The notes under the pieces are model-generated. The model was not told where the DNA came from. It was given only the letters and a program-made list of their open reading frames with translations, and did not search any database. From Candidatus Poribacteria bacterium (GTDB lineage Bacteria; Poribacteria; WGA-4E; WGA-3G), in assembly GCA_028824575.1 (NCBI GenBank), contig JAPPDN010000503.1, forward strand, positions 1 through 8,286: a stretch of 8,286 nucleotides of DNA, given 5' to 3'. A program made the translations under genes and the position numbers. Shown piece by piece: positions 1-6,415 of the stretch. Positions within the stretch are counted from its first letter, which is position 1. Each line of letters opens with the position of its first letter.

Positions 1-1304
1 CCGATGTAGCAGGCGATGAAGAAGAGGGCGAAGTAGTAGATGATCGGATGGATCTCTTTGCTACGTCCGGTTACTAATTTGAGGAACGCTAACGAGATAA
101 CGCCGAAACCGATGCCGTCTGTGATGCTGAAGGAGAGCGGCATCATGATCATCGTGAGGAACGCCGGGATCGATTCTGTGATGTCTTCCCAATCAATCTG
201 GCTGATGTTTCTAAGCATCAACCCACCGACGACGATAAGTGCTGGCCCAATAATCGGATTGATGGGATAGCCGCCGCCGACAATCTTAATGAGTGGGATG
301 AAAAGGAGGGCACCCAACATGAAAATCCCAGTGAAGACAGCGGTAAGACCTGTGCGTCCACCTTCAGCAATCCCGGTTGCACTTTCGATGTAGCATGTCA
401 CGGTGGAAGTGCCGAGGCAAGCACCACCAGCGGTACTGGCTGCGTCCACCATAAGTGCGCGTCGGGCTTTGGCGAGTTTTCCGGCTTCCATGAGTTCCGC
501 TCTATAGCCGATAGCGGTAAGTGTGCCGATGCTATCAAACATGTCGATGGCAAAGAACACAAAGATGACCGGAATGAGGTCCAGTTTGGCGAAGATGTTC
601 GGGAACTGTAATTTAAAGAGCGTTGGTGTTGAATCCGGTGGAAGCGCGGCGATGCCCTCGTAGCTAACGAATCCGAAGATAAGGTTAGCACCCGTTGTGA
701 TAAGGATACCAATCAGAATCGCGCCTCGTACTTTACGTGCCATGAGTGCGAGTATGACCGCGATGCCGAAGAGTGCGAGAAGAATATGTTTAGAGTCGAG
801 TTCTCCTCGCGTTATAAACGTGGCGGGATCTTTTGTAATGATTCCACTCATCTGTAGCCCGATAAAGGCAATGAACAGTCCGATTCCAATGGCAATCGCG
901 TTTTGGAGCGAGGGCGGAAGCGCGTTCATGACGGCTTCTCGTATTCCTACAAATGAGAGGATAAGGAACAGCATCCCTGCTATGAAAACGATGCCTAATC
1001 CTTCCTGCCAGGATAGACCTACACCGCTGTTGCTACAAACCTCAAAGGCAAAATAGGCGTTAAGCCCCATCCCGGGCGCTAATACGACGGGATAGTTCGT
1101 AAGAAACGCCATCAGGAATGTTGCAATTGCACTGGATACGCAGGTCGCCACCATGACAGCCCCAGGGTTCATACCAGCGGCTGAGAGGAAATTGGGTTGC
1201 ACGAAAATAATATAGGAAATCGTCATGAAATTCGTAAAACCTGCGACCAATTCGCGTCTCACCGAAGTGTTATGATTTTTTAGCTCAAATAGCTTTTCTA
1301 ACAT
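1..1304 (-). CDS. AzgA/PbuG-type purine (guanine/hypoxanthine) permease, 3' end outside window
   Basis: Reading leftwards from the ATG at 1304, an open frame runs to the window edge (434 full codons, no stop), starting MLEKLFELKNHNTSVRREL. An AAGGAGG box (1309-1315) lies 4 nt before the ATG. The protein is an inner-membrane nucleobase transporter, very hydrophobic, with many membrane segments. Motifs typical of the AzgA-like branch of the NCS2 superfamily are APGMGLNAYFAF (about 76-87), DMFDSIGTLTAIGYRAE (about 254-270) and GTSTVTCYIESATGIAEGGR (about 298-317). Family members are usually about 430-440 residues, so only a few C-terminal residues should be missing. By family knowledge it imports hypoxanthine, guanine or adenine with protons; the exact base cannot be read from sequence. 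It starts 35 nt after the dehydrogenase gene and is probably co-transcribed with it. A 104-codon minus-strand frame at 398-712 is only its shadow. Confidence 0.93.
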   Translation of the reverse strand, partial: MLEKLFELKNHNTSVRRELVAGFTNFMTISYIIFVQPNFLSAAGMNPGAVMVATCVSSAIATFLMAFLTNYPVVLAPGMGLNAYFAFEVCSNSGVGLSWQEGLGIVFIAGMLFLILSFVGIREAVMNALPPSLQNAIAIGIGLFIAFIGLQMSGIITKDPATFITRGELDSKHILLALFGIAVILALMARKVRGAILIGILITTGANLIFGFVSYEGIAALPPDSTPTLFKLQFPNIFAKLDLIPVIFVFFAIDMFDSIGTLTAIGYRAELMEAGKLAKARRALMVDAASTAGGACLGTSTVTCYIESATGIAEGGRTGLTAVFTGIFMLGALLFIPLIKIVGGGYPINPIIGPALIVVGGLMLRNISQIDWEDITESIPAFLTMIMMPLSFSITDGIGFGVISLAFLKLVTGRSKEIHPIIYYFALFFIACYI

Positions 1305-1339
1305 CTTTCCTCCTTGTTTCAGTCAGTTAGTGTAGGCAG

Positions 1340-2314
1340 TTATGAAAAGTTTGGCTGGAGTACACCATAGGGCAATTGTTCCCCCTTTAACCCTGCAAGT
1401 AAATTCTCCATCGCCATGGTTGCCATTTTCATCCGTGTTTGGACAGTCGCACTACCAAGGTGCGGTGCGATGAGGACATTGTCTAAACTGAGGAGCGGGT
1501 GATCGGTATTGATCGGTTCCGGTTCGGTTACGTCAACGGCAGCCCCAGCAATTTGCCCTTGCTTGAGCGCGTCGTATAGGGCATAGTGGTCAACGACGGG
1601 ACCTCTGGCGATGTTGACTAAAATAGCAGTGTCTTTCATCAACGCAAGTTCCGCTTTGCTGATAAGATGTGTTGTCTCGTCGGTCAGTGGCACGTGGAGC
1701 GACACGAAATCGGAGGCTTGCAGCAGTTCTTCAAATGCTACGTATTCTACGCCGAGTTCCTGTTCCCAATCGGGTCGGCGTTCGCGTTTGTAATAAAGCA
1801 CGCGCATATCAAACGCTTTCGCGCGCTTGGCAACAGCGTAGCCAATTCTACCCATACCAACGATCCCTAACGTTGCGTGATGCACATCGGTACCCCAGAG
1901 GATATTCGGATCGTAATACTTCCACTGCTTGGACACTTGAACATGATTATATGCCGGGACAATGTTTCGTGCAGTGGCGAGCAGGAGTGCCATCGTCATG
2001 TCAGCGGTGGTATCACTGAGGACACCGGGTGTGTGTCCAACTGCGATGCCGCGTTCTCTGCAAGCCTCGACATGGACGTGGTCATAACCGACCCCGACGA
2101 CGGAGATCGCTTTGAGGTTTGGTGCAGTCGCGATCATCTCTGGAGAGACGGGTTCGTGTCCATAAGTCATTAACCCGTCAAGCGGCGGAATTCTTTCGGC
2201 GATAGGCGGTAAGATAGCACTCGTATGCCACATATCAACTTCGCATTCTTCCGCGATTTTCGCACGAATTTCTTCCGGGATAGGTCGGGTGATAAAAACT
2301 TTAAATCCTGACAA
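1340..2314 (-). CDS. D-2-hydroxyacid dehydrogenase (glyoxylate/hydroxypyruvate reductase type)
   Basis: This 324-residue cytosolic enzyme has the usual length and layout of the D-isomer 2-hydroxyacid dehydrogenases, which reduce 2-keto acids such as glyoxylate, hydroxypyruvate or 2-ketogluconate. The substrate-domain loop SVVGVGYDHV is at 71-80. The Rossmann motif GMGRIG is at 153-158. The catalytic residues are R237 (in NIARGPVVD), E266 (in DVTEPEP) and H285 (in APHLGSAT). After the second Rossmann strand (RVLYYKRERR, 171-180) there is no acidic residue but K176 and R177, which suggests NADPH rather than NADH (inference). The start codon is TTG, 6 nt after a strong AAGGAGG box and 20 nt after the stop of der. 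No ATG fits better. The close spacing to der and to the downstream purine permease suggests one transcript. Other family members, such as phosphoglycerate dehydrogenase without its ACT domain, are less likely. The exact substrate is open. Confidence 0.93.
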   Translation of the reverse strand: MSGFKVFITRPIPEEIRAKIAEECEVDMWHTSAILPPIAERIPPLDGLMTYGHEPVSPEMIATAPNLKAISVVGVGYDHVHVEACRERGIAVGHTPGVLSDTTADMTMALLLATARNIVPAYNHVQVSKQWKYYDPNILWGTDVHHATLGIVGMGRIGYAVAKRAKAFDMRVLYYKRERRPDWEQELGVEYVAFEELLQASDFVSLHVPLTDETTHLISKAELALMKDTAILVNIARGPVVDHYALYDALKQGQIAGAAVDVTEPEPINTDHPLLSLDNVLIAPHLGSATVQTRMKMATMAMENLLAGLKGEQLPYGVLQPNFS

Positions 2315-2320
2315 AGCGTT

Positions 2321-2327
2321 CCTCCTT
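2321..2327 (-). promoter_or_regulatory. Shine-Dalgarno box fixing a TTG start
   Basis: The minus strand reads AAGGAGG here, 6 nt before the TTG at 2314. This is the strongest support for TTG as the start of the dehydrogenase, because the frame offers no nearby ATG or GTG with comparable spacing. The box lies in the 20-nt gap after the der stop codon. Confidence 0.85.
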
Positions 2328-2334
2328 TTGTGGG

Positions 2335-3744
2335 TTATGATCTACGATAAAAGATACGTATCGGTGTGCCGTGGAATCCGAATTCTCTGCGAATATTGTT
2401 GACGAGGTATGCCTCATACGGTTGACCGACCCGGTTTACGTTTCGTCCGAAAATAAGGAACGTCGGTGGTTTCGTCTCGACCTGCGTAATGTATTTCAGC
2501 GCGGGACGTACACCTTTGACACGTGGCGGCGGATGTGCGTTTCGTAATTCCAGCAGCAATTCGTTGAGTGCGGGTGTCGGGATATGCGTGCAATACTCTC
2601 GATGAACTTCTAAGGCTGTCGTTAATATTTGGGTAACGCGTTGCCCTGTAGCAGCAGAGACGAAGACGCGTGGCACATAATCGAGTTGCGGGAGTTGGAT
2701 GTCAAGTTTCTCCATAAACGCAGGGTGTGTTGCGTTATCCTTTTCAATCAGGTCCCATTTATTCATGACTAAAACAGAGGCTTTGCCTTGTCGTTCAATG
2801 AACTTGGCGATCGTCTTGTCTTGTTGTGCTGCCTCTTGGGTTACATCCAGTACGAGAACAGCAATATCGCTTTGGCGGATACTATGTATGGCGCGTTTGA
2901 CAGTTGCGGATTCAAGTTCGTCATTGATCGCCGATTTGCGTCGCATTCCGGCTGTGTCAACGATTTCAAAGGGGATATTGTCGTGAACGATTTGGATATT
3001 CACAGCGTCGCGCGTCGTGCCGGGTCGGTCATCAACAATCATTCGCTCTTCACCTAATAAGTTGTTGATAAGCGACGATTTTCCGACGTTGGGTCTGCCG
3101 ACAATCGCGATTTTTATGGTGCCGGATGTATCGTATAGTGTTTCGTCGGTTTCTGGTAGGCTGTCTACGACAAGATCGAGGAGTTCTCGAATCCCGTCGT
3201 TTTGAACGCACGATGTCCATATCGGTTCTGGGAATCCGAGTGCGTAGAACTCTGCGGCTTCATTACGGAACCGTTCGGTATCTACCTTATTGACGACGAG
3301 GAAGATGGGTTTATCGGTTGCCCTGAGTTTATCGGCGACGGTTCTATCGTGTGGCATGATACCGGTACGTGCGTCAACAACGAACAGTATAAGGCTTGCT
3401 TCATCCAAAGCGGTATCTACCTGCGATTGGACGTTATCGATAAGTCGATCGTCTGGATCAATGTCCAATCCACCGGTATCAACGACAGTAAAAGCGCGGT
3501 CTGCCCATTCCACGTCTGCGTAATTCCTGTCGCGAGTTACACCGGGTGTGTCATGGACGACAGCGAATTTACGTGAAGCTCTCGGTCTTCTTGTATTGAC
3601 GGGTTTGTCGTTCGCTTCGGGTTCGGCATCATCGTTTGTGTAAGGCAGCGTTAGGGGTGCCGATGCAGTGATTCTATTGAAGAGCGATGATTTCCCGACG
3701 TTGGGTCTGCCGACAATCGCAACAATGGGGCGTCTGGTTTCCAT
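2335..3744 (-). CDS. der: Ribosome-assembly GTPase Der (EngA) with an insertion in G domain 1
   Basis: Der is an essential tandem GTPase that helps mature the large ribosomal subunit. Domain 1 has G1 GRPNVGKS (12-19), the switch motif DTPGVTRDR (65-73), G3 DTGG (89-92) and G4 NKVD (152-155). Domain 2 has GRPNVGKS (216-223), PGTTRD (241-246), DTAG (263-266), NKWD (328-331) and G5 SAATG (363-367). The C-terminal KH-like domain (about 383-469) has the expected PPTFLIFGRN and FGFHGTPIRI stretches. The protein has 469 residues, against about 436 in Bacillus. The excess is a Pro/Asp/Arg-rich stretch of about 34 residues (27-60) between G1 and switch I. The domain-1 G5 position reads TSC (177-179) rather than the usual SA. 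The ATG is preceded by an A-rich tract and only a weak AAGGA about 12 nt away. The gene lies 74 nt after the AI-2E-type gene and 20 nt before the dehydrogenase. Confidence 0.97.
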   Translation of the reverse strand: METRRPIVAIVGRPNVGKSSLFNRITASAPLTLPYTNDDAEPEANDKPVNTRRPRASRKFAVVHDTPGVTRDRNYADVEWADRAFTVVDTGGLDIDPDDRLIDNVQSQVDTALDEASLILFVVDARTGIMPHDRTVADKLRATDKPIFLVVNKVDTERFRNEAAEFYALGFPEPIWTSCVQNDGIRELLDLVVDSLPETDETLYDTSGTIKIAIVGRPNVGKSSLINNLLGEERMIVDDRPGTTRDAVNIQIVHDNIPFEIVDTAGMRRKSAINDELESATVKRAIHSIRQSDIAVLVLDVTQEAAQQDKTIAKFIERQGKASVLVMNKWDLIEKDNATHPAFMEKLDIQLPQLDYVPRVFVSAATGQRVTQILTTALEVHREYCTHIPTPALNELLLELRNAHPPPRVKGVRPALKYITQVETKPPTFLIFGRNVNRVGQPYEAYLVNNIRREFGFHGTPIRIFYRRS

Positions 3745-3818
3745 TTTTTTTTATTTCCTTGCGGATAATTTCCACTGTTGGTTACTTGACAGTTTCCGCG
3801 TTACCAGCGAAGCCACAA

Positions 3819-6134
3819 TTAGGTTGGCTTTCCAAGCGTCGTTCTGTCGCCGGAAACGGCAATAACCGATTTTATCACAACAATGGTAGGAATTGCAAGC
3901 AATACTCCCCAAAAACCGAGTACGGCTGCACCGACAATCACTGCGAACATAATCAACAACGGGTCTACATCAATGGCATCGCTCATGATTTTTGGGGAGA
4001 TGAGCGAATTATCGATTGCCTGAATACCGAGGATGGCACCCAACACAAATGCGCAGCGAATGAGGAAATCGATCTCCCCGAAATCTCCAGCTGCCAACCC
4101 CATGAGCATCGCTACAAACGCGAAAGCACCACCGATAAAGGGACCGAAGGTCGGTATAGCATTACAGATGCCAGCAAGTATACCGATAACTAAAGCGAAG
4201 GGAACACCGATGACACTGTAAGCAATAGAGGAAATTATTGAGACGATTGTGATGACTGTGACGAGTCCTCTTAGAAACTCTTGTAGATTCTTGTCAATTT
4301 CACGCAGATATGCTTTGGCAGCGTCACGATGCGTTTCAGGCACAAGCGTGAGGAAACTCCTGAAATAGTTATCGAACGATTGGTTGGCATACACAAACAC
4401 GATGAGTGTCAGTGACAGAGTCGCTAAAAAACCGCCAAAGCCAAAAGCGATTGAACTTGCGAACTGAAATCCCTCTTTGACGACCTCGCCACCGGTCTGG
4501 GCAATTGTCGGTATTCTTTCCGTCAAATACGATTTTGCCTGTTCAACAATAGGTTGGTCCTCGTAGGCGTGGCTGATGCCTTCCCTGTATGTTGTAAAGG
4601 TTCGCCATCTGCGGGTGGCGGTAGGGCGATTCCAGATAGCCGTGCTGTTCCCAACGTACACTCCAGAGGGTGCAGCGGCTAACAGTGGGGTTGCTGGTGT
4701 CCCAGAAATTACAGGTGTCCTTTCCGTTTTTCGCCAGTCATGACGATTCCATTCATAGAGTCCATCCGGAGTGTTAGCATATAATTCGATTGCGCTGCCA
4801 TTTGTGTCACCTGTTGTTTCATCGCCACCTGCCAGTGCATAAACTACCTTTTCTATTTTAGTGAGTTCTTCCCATCCGAGAGAAGAACCTTTTAGGTGCC
4901 AATGCACTGTTGTGCTTATAGATGAGGTGTTAGTTTGTTGTAAAGCGGTTTCCGTTTCGGTTTCCCGTACAACAGACGCGGTATCTGTCTGTTCCGACTG
5001 TTCTGCCGAAGGAATCGCATCAGTTTCCGCGACTGTAGTTTCGGTTTCCTTTTGTTCTAAGGCGATTTCTGTGTCGATCTGTGCTGTACTGGCGACATAA
5101 GTTACGCGATCGCCATTTCTATCTGTAGTAGAGATAATACTCACAACAGACCTGTCACTGTAAATATTAGGCGCGACCGGGTTCCATGTTTCGCCTGCGT
5201 CGTTACTTGCGTAAAGTCCTTTCTGTGTCCCAACGTAAATCTGTGTGTCATCCCAGTGTGGAACGTTGATGGCTTGGATAGACAGTGTATCAAACGGGGT
5301 ATCTTCCATTTTATGCCATATCTGTGTTGAACTTGCGTCGTTTTCGTCAGCAGGTAGTGTTTTATAGTAGCGATATAACCCACTTTGCGTGCCAGCGTAG
5401 ATAATGTTTTCACTCGCTGTGAGTCCTTGTATCGGTTTCCCGAGGAGCCCGCCGTTGGTGATACCGATAGGAGAGGGTTTCCCCTCAGTGTCTGGTCGCA
5501 TTTCATAGATCCCGTGGTTCGTGCCGAGATAGAATGTTTCTGCGGGAGGATTTTCTTCGTTGCTTTCGGCACCATCGTCTTCATCAGCACGCGGATTAAC
5601 ACTGATAGCGACTGCTGTAAAGGTTTCACCGATAGCGTGCGGCAGAACAGTTTCATGGTAAAACTTCAGTAACCCAATCCCCATCTGGCTGGCTTGTCTA
5701 CTCACCTGTTTGCCGGTATAGAAAAGCACACCGCCACAGACGAGCACAATCACAGTGGTTGCGATGCCGCGTTGGTATTGCTTTTTAAAGGGGAGCGCGT
5801 TCCAGAGGAACCTGAAGACGTAAGCGAAACCGAACCCCAAAATGAAAGGCATCAGTACACCCAACAAGCGTATAAAAACCCAGACGCTTATCATTATGAT
5901 TTCCAGTATAACGATGCTTCTTATATCGATCCAACGATAAATACGCGTGAGCAACACAATCAGCAATATCGGGACTACCGGATGTAGCAGCATCGTTCGA
6001 CTGCCGTTGGAACTGTTGCCTTTGTAATAAGCGAAAGCGATCCATACAGCAGCGAGTACGACGCTGATGATTGCGAGGATTGTTGCACCGCTGAGTACCG
6101 GTTTTTGTGGGTTCGGTTCGTTTTGTGTGTCCAT
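3819..6134 (-). CDS. AI-2E/PerM-family membrane protein with a large inserted propeller-like domain
   Basis: This 771-residue protein is about twice the usual AI-2E family length (350-380). The family core is split. The first part has membrane segments at about 74-110 (VLMPFILGFGFAYVFRFL) and 123-141. The second part (about 525-760) has hydrophobic segments and the family motifs GVPFALVIGILAGICNAIPT (643-662), AIDNSLISPKI (706-716) and VLGFWGVLLAIPT (738-750). Two extra hydrophobic segments lie near the N-terminus (about 15-37 and 52-66). Between the halves sit about 350 soluble residues (172-520) with repeats of a Y-x-G-T-x-x-G-L-Y pattern at 202, 246 and 300, a looser match at 452, and an Asp-box SNDAGETW (310-317). 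This resembles sialidase or YCF48-like beta-propeller blades. Residues 352-408 are Thr/Glu-rich. Family members export small molecules or ions; the substrate here is unknown. No Shine-Dalgarno precedes the ATG, which abuts a repeat array. An in-frame stop 34 nt upstream, with no ATG, GTG or TTG between, supports this start. Confidence 0.92.
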   Translation of the reverse strand: MDTQNEPNPQKPVLSGATILAIISVVLAAVWIAFAYYKGNSSNGSRTMLLHPVVPILLIVLLTRIYRWIDIRSIVILEIIMISVWVFIRLLGVLMPFILGFGFAYVFRFLWNALPFKKQYQRGIATTVIVLVCGGVLFYTGKQVSRQASQMGIGLLKFYHETVLPHAIGETFTAVAISVNPRADEDDGAESNEENPPAETFYLGTNHGIYEMRPDTEGKPSPIGITNGGLLGKPIQGLTASENIIYAGTQSGLYRYYKTLPADENDASSTQIWHKMEDTPFDTLSIQAINVPHWDDTQIYVGTQKGLYASNDAGETWNPVAPNIYSDRSVVSIISTTDRNGDRVTYVASTAQIDTEIALEQKETETTVAETDAIPSAEQSEQTDTASVVRETETETALQQTNTSSISTTVHWHLKGSSLGWEELTKIEKVVYALAGGDETTGDTNGSAIELYANTPDGLYEWNRHDWRKTERTPVISGTPATPLLAAAPSGVYVGNSTAIWNRPTATRRWRTFTTYREGISHAYEDQPIVEQAKSYLTERIPTIAQTGGEVVKEGFQFASSIAFGFGGFLATLSLTLIVFVYANQSFDNYFRSFLTLVPETHRDAAKAYLREIDKNLQEFLRGLVTVITIVSIISSIAYSVIGVPFALVIGILAGICNAIPTFGPFIGGAFAFVAMLMGLAAGDFGEIDFLIRCAFVLGAILGIQAIDNSLISPKIMSDAIDVDPLLIMFAVIVGAAVLGFWGVLLAIPTIVVIKSVIAVSGDRTTLGKPT

Positions 6135-6143
6135 GATGTTATA

Positions 6144-6224
6144 GTTATCAGAGGAAATGGTTATCAGTTATCAGTCGTCAGTTATCAGAGGAAATAGTTA
6201 TCAGTTATCAGTTATCAGTTACAA
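6144..6224. repeat. Tandem heptamer array GTTATCA (TGATAAC on the minus strand)
   Basis: Seven exact copies of GTTATCA begin at 6144, 6160, 6167, 6181, 6197, 6204 and 6211. Two variants, GTCGTCA (6174) and GTTACAA (6218), fill the remaining phases. A spacer GAGGAAAT at 6151 and again at 6188 gives a higher-order period of 37 nt. The array ends 9 nt from the AI-2E-type start codon and leaves it without a ribosome binding site. The same heptamer occurs at 8040 beside a hairpin element, so the array is probably an expansion of that element's flank. Confidence 0.85.
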
Positions 6225-6250
6225 GAGGTTTTTGACGACCCTAAAGTCTC

Positions 6251-6297
6251 TTTCTGACAACCGAAAGGTTTTTCGCAGAAAAACCGTACTGACGACT
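6251..6297 (+). repeat. Dispersed hairpin element, copy 1
   Basis: The core GGTTTTT-CGCAG-AAAAACC (6267-6285) is a perfect 7-bp stem with a 5-nt loop. The flanks (CTGACAACCGAAA to the left, GTACTGACGACT to the right) match those of the copies at 6361-6414 and, on the other strand, 8030-8082. It lies in non-coding DNA between two genes. The stem is followed by no T-run, so I read it as a dispersed repeat rather than a terminator. Confidence 0.8.
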
Positions 6298-6352
6298 TTA
6301 ACCAAGAACTCGTCTACAAATACTTTTGCTAAGGCGCGAGTTCTTGGTTAAA
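6297..6352. repeat. Perfect 16-bp inverted repeat with 24-nt loop
   Basis: The left arm TTTAACCAAGAACTCG (6297-6312) and the right arm CGAGTTCTTGGTTAAA (6337-6352) are exact reverse complements, separated by 24 nt. The unit lies between hairpin element copies 1 and 2. Neither strand has a clear T-run after the stem, so a rho-independent terminator is not well supported. A structured RNA, a small palindromic mobile remnant or a protein-binding site are alternatives. Confidence 0.8.
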
Positions 6353-6360
6353 ACTATTCT

Positions 6361-6414
6361 TTCTGAAAACTGAAAGGTTTTTTGAAAAAAAACCGAACCG
6401 ATAACTGAAAACTA
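6361..6414 (+). repeat. Dispersed hairpin element, copy 2 (degenerate)
   Basis: The core GGTTTTTT-GAA-AAAAAACC (6376-6394, 8-bp stem) keeps the 19-nt length of the other copies but has lost the CGCAG loop. Its flanks, CTGAAAACTGAAA on the left and CGATAACTGAAAACTAA on the right, align with copies 1 and 3. It lies 21 nt downstream of the symporter stop codon. Read on the minus strand it could act as a weak transcription terminator, but the stem is mostly A-T and the following T-tract is interrupted. Confidence 0.7.
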
Positions 6415-6415
6415 A

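Noticed and set aside
398..712. 104-codon minus-strand frame
   Set aside because: It is out of frame with the purine permease that covers the same DNA and carries all family motifs; the product is Ser/Arg-rich without a recognisable fold.
697..1056. 119-codon plus-strand frame
   Set aside because: Antisense shadow of the permease gene; no ribosome binding site or family resemblance.
3202..3576. 124-codon plus-strand frame opposite der
   Set aside because: Fully antisense to the conserved first G domain of Der, with no independent evidence of coding.
3761..3799. Possible hairpin in the gap between the AI-2E-type gene and der
   Set aside because: Only two separate 5-bp pairings with unequal internal loops; too weak to call a terminator or attenuator.
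5141..5656. 171-codon minus-strand frame inside the AI-2E-type gene
   Set aside because: It overlaps the inserted domain in another frame. The main frame has clear propeller-type repeats and joins both halves of the membrane core, so this is a shadow.
6135..6146. TATAAC just upstream of the AI-2E-type ATG as a -10 box
   Set aside because: It is only a few bases from the start codon, has no supporting -35, and the motif arises naturally from the TGATAAC repeats.
6144..6224. CRISPR array
   Set aside because: The repeats are 7 nt with no unique spacers of 30 nt or so, and no cas genes are nearby.
6157..6351. 64-codon plus-strand frame in the intergenic repeats
   Set aside because: It consists mostly of translated heptamers and hairpin repeat (for example SYQSSVI); no ribosome binding site.
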